A model generated the notes under the pieces. It worked only from the letters and a program-made list of their open reading frames with translations, was not told where the DNA came from and searched no databases. Position numbers and translations under genes: made by a program. Shown in pieces: positions 36,589 to 45,241 of a stretch of DNA of 64,000 nt (position 1 is its first letter; each line of letters starts with the position of its first letter). This stretch comes from Massilia sp. METH4. Its GTDB lineage: Bacteria; Pseudomonadota; Gammaproteobacteria; Burkholderiales; Burkholderiaceae_D. The stretch lies in assembly GCF_037094685.1 (NCBI RefSeq), contig NZ_CP146614.1:4898001-4962000 (forward strand). The letters are read 5' to 3'.

Positions 36589-38811
36589 ATGAGTCACGAC
36601 GTGAACAATTCCGCCCCCCTCGAACTGTGGGGCGGCCTCGAATGCACGATCAACCGCGTGTCGGACCAGTATTTCAGCCAGATGGAGCGCAACGGCCACC
36701 GCGGGCGACTGGAGGACATCGACCGCTTCGCGTCGCTGGGAATCAAGGCCGTGCGGTATCCGGTACTGTGGGAATGCACCGCGCCGGACGGTCCCGAATC
36801 GGCCGACTGGTCCTGGTCCGACGCCCGGCTGCCGCGCCTGCGCGACCTGGGCGTGGAACCGATTGCCGGGCTGGTGCACCACGGCAGCGGGCCGCGCCAT
36901 ACGAGTCTGATTTCGCCATGCTTCCCCGAGAAACTGGCCGAATTTGCCGGCGCCGTGGCGCGCCGCTACCCCTGGCTGACGTATTACACCCCCGTCAATG
37001 AACCGTTGACGACGGCGCGGTTCTCGGGCCTGTCCGGCGTGTGGTATCCCCATGCCAAGTCCGAAGAAGCGTTCGTGCGGGCGCTGATGAACCAGTGCCG
37101 CGCCACCGTGCTGGCCATGCGCGCCATCCGCGAGGTGAACCCGGAGGCGAAGCTGGTGCAGACGGACGACCTGTCGCGCACCTACGGCACGCCCGAGATG
37201 GCGCACCTGGTCGAGTTCTTCAATGAAAGGCGCTGGCTGTCCTGGGACCTGCTGTGCGGCATGGTGGGGCCGGAACACGCGCTGTGGGACTTCATGCTCA
37301 AGTCGGGTGCCGATCCGGAGGAACTGCAGTGGTTGCGCGACAATCCCTGCCCGCCGGACATCATCGGCGTCAATTACTACATCACCAGCGAGCGCTGGCT
37401 GGACCACCGCGTCGAAGGCTTCCCGGCCAGCCACGTGCACGAATACAAGGGCGTCAAGCATGCGGACATGGAAACGGCCCGCGTGCTGGCCAACCCCACG
37501 CGCGGCATCGGGCCGCTGCTGGGCGAGGTGTGGGAACGCTACAAGCTGCCCGTGGCGATCACCGAGGCGCACATCGACGCGCACCGCGAAGACCAGATGC
37601 GCTGGCTGCGCGAGATCTGGCAGGCCGCCGACGCCCAGCGCGCCGCCGGTGCCGATATCCGTGCCGTCACCGTGTGGGCACTGCTGGGGTCCTTCGACTG
37701 GAATTGCCTGGTGACGGCCTGCCACGGCTATTACGAGCCGGGGCCGTTCGATGTGCGCGGTGCCGAGCCGCGCCCCACGGCGGTGGCCGACATGATGCGG
37801 CGCCTCTCGAGCGGCCGCGAACTGGACCACCCGGTGATGCGCGGCAGCGGCTGGTGGCACCGTCCCGGGCGTTTCCTGTGCCAGCCGGTAGCGGCACCCG
37901 CCGTGACGGCGTCGCTGACCGAGCGGCAGCAGGCGAAGGCGCCGATGCCGCCGATCCTCGTCGCCGGTGCCAGTGGCGCGCTGGCGCGTGCCTTCGCCGC
38001 CCGCTGCAAGGCGCGTAACCTGCCTTGCGTGCTGGCCGGGCGCGATTCGATGGATGCCACCGACCCGGCAGCCGTGGAGCGGATGATCCGCCAGCACCGG
38101 CCGTGGGCGATCGTCAACGCGGCCGGGGCCCGGCCGCCGGAGCCGGGCATGACGGAAGTGGGGCAGACGGAAGAGCAGTATCGCGCCCATGTCAACGGCG
38201 CCGTCGTGCTGGCGCTGGCCGCGGCGCGGCACGGGCTGCCGTACCAGGTGTTCTCGAGCACGGCGGTGCTGGCCGGGGTGGAAGGGCGCCGTGACGAGGC
38301 GGCGACGCCGGTGCCGCTGGATGCCTTCGGCCGCTGCCAGGCCGAGGCGGAGCGCCGCGTGCTGGGTGCCAATCCGCAGGCGCTGATCGTGCGCAGCGGC
38401 CAGTTCTTCAGTGCCGACGGCGACGTCGGCCTGCTGGGCCGCGCGCTGGCCGCCCTGCGTGAAGGCAAGCCGGTGGCGCTGCCGCCCGACCTGACGCTCG
38501 CGCCGAGCTACCTGCCGGACCTCGTCGACGCGTGCCTCGACCTGGCGGTGGACGGCGAGCGCGGTATCTGGCACCTGGCCAACCACGCGGGCGTGGCCGC
38601 CATCGACCTGGTCTCGCGCGCCGCCATGCTGCTGGGCCTGGGCGCCATGCTGGTCCAGCACGAAGTCGACGAGGTGGACGTCGCCCCCGTGCTCGAAACC
38701 CGCCGCGGCGCACTGCTGCCGACGCTCGACTACGCGCTGGCCCGCTTCGCTGCCGCCAGCCAGGCCGCCGCCGTCGAACGGCGCAGCGCCCCGCGCGCCG
38801 GCCGCGGGTGA
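36589..38811 (+). CDS. GH1-like glycosidase fused to an RmlD-like reductase domain
   Basis: A 740-residue two-domain protein. Residues about 10-430 resemble a family 1 glycoside hydrolase, with the acid/base in VNEPL (N137-E138) and a nucleophile candidate in ITEAH (E326; classic form ITENG). From about 455 a Rossmann domain of the RmlD (dTDP-4-dehydrorhamnose reductase) type begins (VAGASGALA, G460). In that domain the catalytic Tyr-x3-Lys is replaced: the YGRTK position reads FGRCQ (F580, Q584), so reductase activity is doubtful. No signal peptide. GGAGA precedes the start. It is monocistronic; function is unknown, possibly processing of a cytosolic glycoside or glycosylated metabolite. Confidence 0.85.
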   Translation: MSHDVNNSAPLELWGGLECTINRVSDQYFSQMERNGHRGRLEDIDRFASLGIKAVRYPVLWECTAPDGPESADWSWSDARLPRLRDLGVEPIAGLVHHGSGPRHTSLISPCFPEKLAEFAGAVARRYPWLTYYTPVNEPLTTARFSGLSGVWYPHAKSEEAFVRALMNQCRATVLAMRAIREVNPEAKLVQTDDLSRTYGTPEMAHLVEFFNERRWLSWDLLCGMVGPEHALWDFMLKSGADPEELQWLRDNPCPPDIIGVNYYITSERWLDHRVEGFPASHVHEYKGVKHADMETARVLANPTRGIGPLLGEVWERYKLPVAITEAHIDAHREDQMRWLREIWQAADAQRAAGADIRAVTVWALLGSFDWNCLVTACHGYYEPGPFDVRGAEPRPTAVADMMRRLSSGRELDHPVMRGSGWWHRPGRFLCQPVAAPAVTASLTERQQAKAPMPPILVAGASGALARAFAARCKARNLPCVLAGRDSMDATDPAAVERMIRQHRPWAIVNAAGARPPEPGMTEVGQTEEQYRAHVNGAVVLALAAARHGLPYQVFSSTAVLAGVEGRRDEAATPVPLDAFGRCQAEAERRVLGANPQALIVRSGQFFSADGDVGLLGRALAALREGKPVALPPDLTLAPSYLPDLVDACLDLAVDGERGIWHLANHAGVAAIDLVSRAAMLLGLGAMLVQHEVDEVDVAPVLETRRGALLPTLDYALARFAAASQAAAVERRSAPRAGRG

Positions 38812-38822
38812 GGCAAGGATTT

Positions 38823-38932
38823 CGCGGAGCACCGCTCCGCGCCTGCCGAACGCCCCAGCCATGCAGGGCTGGGCCTCCGAGGCCACAGCCGAGCCCGTGT
38901 CTCGTGGGGTCAGACCCCAGTGACACGAGCTC
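38823..38932. terminator. Hairpin cluster between convergent genes
   Basis: CGCGGAGC-ACC-GCTCCGCG (38823-38841) is followed by a CCAGCC/GGCTGG hairpin and then a longer interrupted palindrome (about 38891-38932) centred on GGGGTCAGACCCC, with CGTGTC/GACACG and GAGC/GCTC outer arms. The region separates the GH1 fusion gene from the convergent GH43 gene and probably ends transcription both ways. Confidence 0.55.
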
Positions 38933-38942
38933 GGCAGTAATG

Positions 38943-40565
38943 CTAGGCGAACGCGCGATACCGGAAGTTGCGGAAGCGGGCTTCGCCGGTGCCGGCGGCG
39001 TACAGGGCGGGTTTCAGGGACATGAAGCCGCCGCGCACGTTGTGGTGGTAGCCGGACACTTCATACCCCCGCGGCCCGCGCACCCACGTCTTGCCGTCGC
39101 CGGAAAGGTGGATGCTGACCACGTGCCTGCGGTTGCGCACGCGCAGGAAGACGCGTCGGCCGTACGGGTTGGCCGGGGTGCCGTGCTCGGTGCCGTAGCG
39201 GTGCAGGATCAGGTTCTTCTCTTCGAAGCCCATGCCGCAGTACAGCTTGTGGTCGTAGAACAGCAGCAGGCCCGCGCGCGTGCCGGGATCGACTTCGATC
39301 TCGCATTCCACTTCGTAGTCCTGGTCCGGTACCACGAACACGAGCGGCGACGAGTCCGAAGGCATCTGGCCACGCGCCTTCAGGTGCATCGCGCCAGCGC
39401 GGCGCGCCAGGCGCTTCGCCTCGTCCGGCGCCGGATTGAAGAAGTTCCACTGGATGCCGTATTTGTCGGTCGAAAAGTCGTCCGACAGCGGCATGCCGTG
39501 CCCCGTATCGTCAATACGATCCGAGCTCGCCACGGGCTTGCGCAGAGGTTGCGACAGGTCGCCGCCGCCGAAGTCGGGCCAGCCGTCCGCCGACCACGTC
39601 ACCGGCGCCAGCAGGCACTGCCGCCCCAGCGTCCAGAAGCCGTTCTCGTAGCCGTGGTAGACGCTCCACCAGTCGCCCGCCGGCCCCTGCACCAGGGTGG
39701 CATGGCCGCGCGACCACCATTTCTCGGCCACGTCGGTGGTGCGCACCAGCGGGTTGCGTGGATGGTGTTCCCACGGCCCGTGGATCGACTTCGAGCGCGC
39801 CGCGATCACCATATGCCCGGTCGGCGGGCCGGACGTGCCGCCCACGGCCAGGATCAGGTAGTAATAGCCGTTGTGCCGCAAGACCTTCGGACCTTCGGGC
39901 GAGAAGGCTTCCACTTCCCAGTCGTCCGGATAGCGCCAGGGCTCGTACACTTTTTCCGGCTTCCCCACCGTCTTCAGGCCGTCGTCGGACAGCCGCACCC
40001 GGTCCACGCCCGATAGAAACAGCCAGCGCGAGCCGTCCTCGCCCACGGCGTGCCCGGGATCGATGTGCCGCGGCAGGTCCAGGTCGATCGGGTCCGACCA
40101 GGGTCCCTCGATCCGCTCGGCCCAGATCACCCACGACGTGGTCTTGGAGCCGGGCACCGCCGTCTTCTTCGTCGGGATATACAGGTAGTAGCGCCCCTTG
40201 TGCTTGCACAGCTCCGGCGCCCACACGGACCCGATGTTACGGTGCAGCGTGGCGGTCACGGGCCGCCAGTTCACCAGGTCCTTCGAATGCCAGATCACGA
40301 GGCCCGGATAGGCATCGAAGGTGGAAAAGGTCATGTAGTAATCGTCGCCATCCTTCAGGATCGACGGATCGGGACGGTCGCCCGCCACGATCGGATTGAG
40401 GAAGGTGCCGTTTCCGAGATCCGGCTTGCGCTGGCCTTCGAAGCCTTTTCCCCAGGCGGGGGTTGCGGCGGGTGAGCAGGCCGCCGCGGCCGGGGAGGGC
40501 GCGCCCGCCCCCAGCAGCAGCGTGCCAAGGCCCGCCGACTTCATCGCATCGCGTCGCGAAACCAT
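38943..40565 (-). CDS. Glycoside hydrolase family 43 enzyme, Tat-exported
   Basis: A 540-residue exported enzyme with twin-arginine signal (SRRDAMKSAGLG; a cysteine at residue 30 might even be lipidated). The five-blade propeller has the catalytic base in DRPDPSIL (D66), a pKa-modulating aspartate in HIDPGHAV (D169) and the acid in SPEGPKVL (E224), so all three GH43 carboxylates are present. The C-terminal ~190 residues form a concanavalin-like jelly roll as in beta-xylosidases and arabinofuranosidases. The start lies 10 bases after the stop of the TonB receptor gene, so the two form an operon. Xylan or arabinan side-chain removal is likely. Confidence 0.9.
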   Translation of the reverse strand: MVSRRDAMKSAGLGTLLLGAGAPSPAAAACSPAATPAWGKGFEGQRKPDLGNGTFLNPIVAGDRPDPSILKDGDDYYMTFSTFDAYPGLVIWHSKDLVNWRPVTATLHRNIGSVWAPELCKHKGRYYLYIPTKKTAVPGSKTTSWVIWAERIEGPWSDPIDLDLPRHIDPGHAVGEDGSRWLFLSGVDRVRLSDDGLKTVGKPEKVYEPWRYPDDWEVEAFSPEGPKVLRHNGYYYLILAVGGTSGPPTGHMVIAARSKSIHGPWEHHPRNPLVRTTDVAEKWWSRGHATLVQGPAGDWWSVYHGYENGFWTLGRQCLLAPVTWSADGWPDFGGGDLSQPLRKPVASSDRIDDTGHGMPLSDDFSTDKYGIQWNFFNPAPDEAKRLARRAGAMHLKARGQMPSDSSPLVFVVPDQDYEVECEIEVDPGTRAGLLLFYDHKLYCGMGFEEKNLILHRYGTEHGTPANPYGRRVFLRVRNRRHVVSIHLSGDGKTWVRGPRGYEVSGYHHNVRGGFMSLKPALYAAGTGEARFRNFRYRAFA

Positions 40566-40575
40566 CGTGCCGGCC

Positions 40576-43494
40576 TCAGAACTTGTAGCGCATGCCGAGC
40601 AGGTACTCGCGGCCCGTCACGTTGTGCACGTTCACGCTGTTGCGCACGCTGCCCACGTACTGGTCGCTCGGTTCGTTCGTGAGGTTGACGCCTTCGAACG
40701 TGACCTCGAGCTTGTCATTGATTTTGTAGGACATCGACAGGTCTACGTTCGTGGTTTCGTTCTTGCCCGCCACGTCGTTGTTGTTCTGCGCCGGCACCGT
40801 CTGCAGGTAGGCCGAGCGGTAGGCCCCGGTCAGGCGCGCGCTGAAGCGGCCGTCGTCGTAGTACAGCGTGGTGTTCCACGATTTCGGCGACAGGTTCACC
40901 AGGTCGTTGCGCACCGTTCCGCTGTTGGCGGTGGTGGCCGAGATGATGTAGTCGATCTTCGACGACACCTTCGTGTAGTTGGCGATCACGCCGAAGTTGC
41001 GGCCCCAGGCCGGCAGGAACGTGAACGGCTGCTGGTAATTCAGTTCGAAGCCGCGCAGCTTGCCGCCCGGGGTGTTGCGGAAGCTCGTCACGTCGAACAT
41101 CTCGGTGCCGGTGAAGTTCGCCGGCAGCAGCGACAGCGGCAGGCCGGTCTGGTTGTACGGCATCGACTCGCGCACGGCCTGCACGTAGTTGCTGATGTTC
41201 TTCTGGAACAGGCCCAGGCCCACGAAGGCCTTGTTCGGGAAGTAGTACTCGAACGAGGCGTCGAAGGTCTTGGCGCGGAAGGGCGCCAGCAGCGGGTTGC
41301 CGGAGGAGACGCCCAGCGCGCCGACGGTGCTCACGCTGCCGCCGGGATTCAGGTTGCCCAGCGGCGGACGCGACATCACCTTGGCCGCGGCCAGGCGCAC
41401 CAGGAAGTCCGGCGTCACGTTGGCCGTCACGTTGAACGCCGGCAGGAAGTCCTTGTAGTCGTGTTCCACCGTCACCGGGGTGCCGCCGCCAGCGGCCTGG
41501 TAGCCCGTGGCCGTGAGCTTCGTCTTCACGTAGCGGCCGCCCAGGTTGCCGCGCAGCGGCAGGCCCCACAGCTCGGCGTCGAAGTCGCCCTGCAGGTACA
41601 CGCCGTTGTCCTGTTCCTTGATCGCCCGGTTGTTGCCGCGCGCGCTGGCGTTCGACAGCGAGGTCAGCGTGAAGTCGCCGGGGCCGTTGGCGGGACCGGT
41701 CTTCAGGCAGTTGCAGTAGGCGTCATACAGCGAGGTGATGGCGCCGATGTTCGGCATCACCCAGCTGGTTGCCGTCCCGGCCGGCAGGTCCTGGCCGGTG
41801 CCGAAGCCCGACATCACGGTCGCCAGGCTGTTGATGTCGGTGCCGGCCGGCAGGCCATAGATCGACTCGGACGTGTTCGCGCGGCGGAATTCCCACGTGT
41901 TGAACTTGTAGCGCTTGGCGTTCACGCCGGCCTTGAACGTCCATGTGTCGGTGGCGCGCCAGGCCAGGTCGGCGCTCAGCACGTCGTTGGTATTTTCCGT
42001 GCCCGCCGGGCGGATGCGGATCTCGCTGGGCAGCGCATTGGCCGCCGTGGTGGCGCCGGCCGGCACGCCGTAGATGCCCAGCACACCGGCTTTCGCCACG
42101 TCGAACGGGTACGTGATCACGGGCAGCCGGTCGTTCTGGCGGAAGTCGACCACGTAGCCGTTCACGTTCGGCGCATCGAACGTGACGGTGGTCTGGATCG
42201 GGTTCTCGAACTTCGATTTCGCATGGCCCAGTGCGGCCGTCAGGCGCCAGTCCTCGTTGATCTGGTGCGAGAGGTTCAGCGTCGGTTGCACGAAGCGCGT
42301 CTGCATCTCGTCGTAGCGCGATTCGGAGCGGATGTCCACGCCGTTGAACACGCCGTAGGTCATGCGGCCCAGGGCGTCGTACTGCACGTCCACCACGGAA
42401 GTCTGCGGCTTGCCGCCCGAACTGAGGTTGCGCGAGAACGAGAAGCCTTCGATGTAGTTCTCCTCGCGGGTCGCGTCGAGGTCGGCGTACAGCAGGTCGA
42501 GCGACAGGCGCGTGCCGCGTTGCGGCTTCCATTCGAACGACGCCGTCACGCCCAGGCGGTCCTGGTCGTGCACCATGCGGCCGTAGCGCGGGAAGCGCGG
42601 GTGGTAGTTGTTCGGGTTGCTGGCCGCGTTGTACGCGGCAATGTATTCAGGGGTGCCCGGCAGGCGCTGCGAGGCGGGGAAGCCCGGCGCGCTGGTACTG
42701 CAATTGGGCGACGTGGACGTGCCCACGCCCATCGGCGCGCACCAGCCGCCCACGGAAGGGCCGTTGTCCCAGCGTCCCGTCGAGAAGCCGTCCTCGTACA
42801 GGTTGCGGCGGCTGTAGGCTACCGAGACCAGGTAACCCATGGTGTTGTTGTTGAACGTGTCCGAGATCATGAACGCGCCGCGCGGGTCGGTCTTCTTGGA
42901 CAGGTCGTTGTAGCGGCCCTTGAGCATGGCCGTGGCGTTGAAGCCGCGCTTGGCCAGGTCGAAGGGGCGCATCGTCTGCAGGTCGACGGTGGCGCCCAGC
43001 GAGCCTTCCTCCACTTCGGCCGCGGAACTCTTGCGCACCGTGAGCGATGAAAACAGTTCGGAAGCGAAGACATTGAAGTCGAAGCCGCGGCCCCGGTTGG
43101 TCCCGCCGCTGTTGTCGCTGCCGCCCGTGGTGGCCAGCGCCTCGATGCCGTTGATGCGCACGCGGGTAAAGTCCTGGCCCAGGCCGCGGACCGTGATGCT
43201 GCGGCCTTCGCCGGCATCGCGATCGATCGCCACACCCGGCACGCGCTGCAGCGATTCGGCCAGGTTCGTGTCCGGGAACTTGCCGATATCCTCGGCCTTG
43301 ATGACGTCGACGATGCTGTTCTCGGTGCGCTTGGCATTGAGCGCGCTTTCCAGCGACGCCCGCAGGCCCGTCACGACCACGGTCTGCGTTTCGGCCGGCG
43401 CCTGTTGTGCCTGCGCCTGCGCGTGGGCATTGCCCATCGCCAGCACGGCCGAAGCGATTGCCGTCAGTTTCAGTGCGTATTTGCTGCTGTGCAT
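40576..43494 (-). CDS. TonB-dependent receptor linked to GH43
   Basis: A 972-residue outer-membrane receptor with signal peptide (cleavage near NAHAQ, about residue 24), the TonB/plug start TVVVTGLRASLESALNAKR, signatures FPDTNLAESLQRVPGVAI and ITVRGLGQDFTRVRING, and a barrel ending LLGMRYKF. AGGAGACTTGG precedes the start at 43494. Operon with the GH43 gene points to uptake of xylo- or arabino-oligosaccharides. Its plug closely resembles that of the receptor at 58.8 kb, suggesting paralogues. Confidence 0.93.
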   Translation of the reverse strand: MHSSKYALKLTAIASAVLAMGNAHAQAQAQQAPAETQTVVVTGLRASLESALNAKRTENSIVDVIKAEDIGKFPDTNLAESLQRVPGVAIDRDAGEGRSITVRGLGQDFTRVRINGIEALATTGGSDNSGGTNRGRGFDFNVFASELFSSLTVRKSSAAEVEEGSLGATVDLQTMRPFDLAKRGFNATAMLKGRYNDLSKKTDPRGAFMISDTFNNNTMGYLVSVAYSRRNLYEDGFSTGRWDNGPSVGGWCAPMGVGTSTSPNCSTSAPGFPASQRLPGTPEYIAAYNAASNPNNYHPRFPRYGRMVHDQDRLGVTASFEWKPQRGTRLSLDLLYADLDATREENYIEGFSFSRNLSSGGKPQTSVVDVQYDALGRMTYGVFNGVDIRSESRYDEMQTRFVQPTLNLSHQINEDWRLTAALGHAKSKFENPIQTTVTFDAPNVNGYVVDFRQNDRLPVITYPFDVAKAGVLGIYGVPAGATTAANALPSEIRIRPAGTENTNDVLSADLAWRATDTWTFKAGVNAKRYKFNTWEFRRANTSESIYGLPAGTDINSLATVMSGFGTGQDLPAGTATSWVMPNIGAITSLYDAYCNCLKTGPANGPGDFTLTSLSNASARGNNRAIKEQDNGVYLQGDFDAELWGLPLRGNLGGRYVKTKLTATGYQAAGGGTPVTVEHDYKDFLPAFNVTANVTPDFLVRLAAAKVMSRPPLGNLNPGGSVSTVGALGVSSGNPLLAPFRAKTFDASFEYYFPNKAFVGLGLFQKNISNYVQAVRESMPYNQTGLPLSLLPANFTGTEMFDVTSFRNTPGGKLRGFELNYQQPFTFLPAWGRNFGVIANYTKVSSKIDYIISATTANSGTVRNDLVNLSPKSWNTTLYYDDGRFSARLTGAYRSAYLQTVPAQNNNDVAGKNETTNVDLSMSYKINDKLEVTFEGVNLTNEPSDQYVGSVRNSVNVHNVTGREYLLGMRYKF

Positions 43495-43983
43495 CCAAGT
43501 CTCCTGTTCTGATTTTGTTCCGGATTTCAACGCCTGCGGCGCGCACGACCCTGGGTGTGCGCGGCCTCCATCATTGCGGAGCTCGTTTGCTTATACAAAT
43601 AACTAAAACGAATAGTTAACAAGGAAAACGATAACCCAGCCTTCCTTTCGCGCTAACTTCGGTCAAAATGCTGGCAAGTTTATCAATCTTGGGCGCCGAC
43701 AAAAATCGCTGGGAAAACGATGTGGTCGGGCCAGACGCGATTCTGTCAGACCAGTGACGTGTTTTTGCAACGAGTGGTCAGACCAGCTCACGGCGCCGGA
43801 TGGGCCGGCCCAGCCGGCGGCCGGCGCTGGAATAGGCGCGGTTGCACGTCGCGCTCGTCGTGACCGTGTGGCTGCTGGCGGCCTGGGCGACCTGGAATGC
43901 CCTGAGGGCGTCGTAGGCACCGCGGGCGTGGGGAAACCGTGAACGGGGCGTTGCCGCCGTCACGCGGCAACGGTGGCGCACGC
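43495..43983. other. Intergenic region upstream of the TonB receptor
   Basis: 489 bases. The part at about 43585-43690 is AT-rich, as expected for the receptor promoter, and includes the TAACTA-N7-TAGTTA palindrome. The part near 43950-43971 holds GTTGCCG/CGGCAAC, a possible weak terminator for the SGNH gene. No protein gene is supported. Confidence 0.45.
43600..43618 (-). promoter_or_regulatory. Palindromic operator candidate upstream of the TonB receptor-GH43 operon
   Basis: TAACTA-AAACGAA-TAGTTA is a perfect 6-bp inverted repeat with a 7-base spacer, 106 bases before the receptor start and inside the AT-rich promoter zone. The binding protein is unknown; no regulator gene adjoins the operon. 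Confidence 0.4.
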
Positions 43984-45240
43984 CTACTCGAGGGCCGCCG
44001 TATGCAGCCGCGCCGCCGGCTGGCGCCGTGCCAGCTCGCGGGCGGCGTCGCGCGCTACCCCGTCGAAGAGGGATGGCTGGCGCGCCGCGCAGCGCGCACG
44101 CTCGCCGGCGATGCGGTGCCGGTTCGCCGCCAGGGTCTCCCGCTCGAGCCGCACGCCGAAACCGGCAGGCACGCCGTCGGCCGCGGTGCCGAGCACGCGC
44201 GCCACCAGCAAGTCGCCCAGCGCCGGCTTGAAGTGGCCCGCTTCCCAGTACCAGCGCGTGCGTGCCTTGCTGCCCGGCGGCGGAATGGGCTCGCACTGGA
44301 TCGGGCCAAATCCGGAGAAATCGTGCACCGCGATGCGCGCGGCCGGGTGGCGCCGCCGGCCCGCCTCGGCTTCCTGGACGAGGATTTCCTTCCAGGCCTC
44401 GAAGCGGGGCCACGCGCTGGCGTGCTCGAACAGCGCCAGCAACTGCGCATGATAGGGGTAGATGACGAGGTCGACGTCCACGGCCGGTTGGGCGGCCGCG
44501 GCGGTGTCGATGAGCTGCGCCACATGCGCGCGCACGGCCGCCCCGTGCAAGCCGCCTTGCGCCATGGCGGCGAGCTTGCGCGTGTTCTCGGCGGCGCGCT
44601 GGCTGAACAGCGCGGCATAGCCTTCCGTCGCCGCCGCCTGGTGGTATTGCAGCAGCGGATTATGCCCACGCAGGGTGGCCATCGCGGCCTCCGGCCGGCT
44701 CTGGATCGCCACCGTCACCAGCGCATCCTTCAACGAGACGAACGAGTACAGCGCATCGGCGCGCCACACGTGGGCGCGCCACCCTTGCGTGGCTGGCGGG
44801 AGAGGCGGCACCACGGTGGCCGGGTGCACCGGGCGGTCCGTCAGCACATCGACGAACTCTACCCCGGCGATGACGCGCCGGGGTGCATGGCCGCCGGCGG
44901 CGAGGTGGCGCAACTGGCCGATGGTCACCTCCATGCTGGTACCGGCCAGCGCAAGGTTGAACGCGTTGGTTCCGGCAAGCGGCGCGCCCTCGGGATCGAC
45001 GCCGACCTCCATGCGCGAGTTGCCGGTCACGACCAGCTCGGGGCGAAAGCGTTCGGCGCGGGCCAGCCGGATTTCATTGCGGTACCGTTCCACGGGCGGC
45101 TTCACGCGGTTCAGGCCCGGCACGTCGGCAAGCCCGTACAGGCCATACGGGTCGACGAGCGCGACGAACCCGGCGGCGGCGACGCTGGCCAGGGCCATCG
45201 TGCCGAACATCCAGCGCAGGTAATGACGGTGTGCGTCCAT
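43984..45240 (-). CDS. SGNH-hydrolase-like membrane-anchored protein paired with MBOAT
   Basis: A 418-residue protein with one N-terminal membrane helix (about residues 10-30) and a periplasmic domain. VVTGNSRMEVG resembles the GDS block of SGNH/AlgX-type proteins and WYWEAGHFKPALGDLL resembles the histidine block, but the match is weak. It starts one base after the MBOAT stop, so the two are translationally coupled. Established pattern: an MBOAT protein moves acyl groups across the membrane and an SGNH partner transfers them to a polysaccharide. The acceptor is unknown; no polysaccharide synthesis gene is in the window. Confidence 0.65.
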   Translation of the reverse strand: MDAHRHYLRWMFGTMALASVAAAGFVALVDPYGLYGLADVPGLNRVKPPVERYRNEIRLARAERFRPELVVTGNSRMEVGVDPEGAPLAGTNAFNLALAGTSMEVTIGQLRHLAAGGHAPRRVIAGVEFVDVLTDRPVHPATVVPPLPPATQGWRAHVWRADALYSFVSLKDALVTVAIQSRPEAAMATLRGHNPLLQYHQAAATEGYAALFSQRAAENTRKLAAMAQGGLHGAAVRAHVAQLIDTAAAAQPAVDVDLVIYPYHAQLLALFEHASAWPRFEAWKEILVQEAEAGRRRHPAARIAVHDFSGFGPIQCEPIPPPGSKARTRWYWEAGHFKPALGDLLVARVLGTAADGVPAGFGVRLERETLAANRHRIAGERARCAARQPSLFDGVARDAARELARRQPAARLHTAALE

Positions 45241-45241
45241 G

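Noticed and set aside
43663..43920. 85-codon minus-strand frame between the SGNH and receptor genes
   Set aside because: Composition-driven Arg/Pro/Ala-rich frame with no start signal or similarity.
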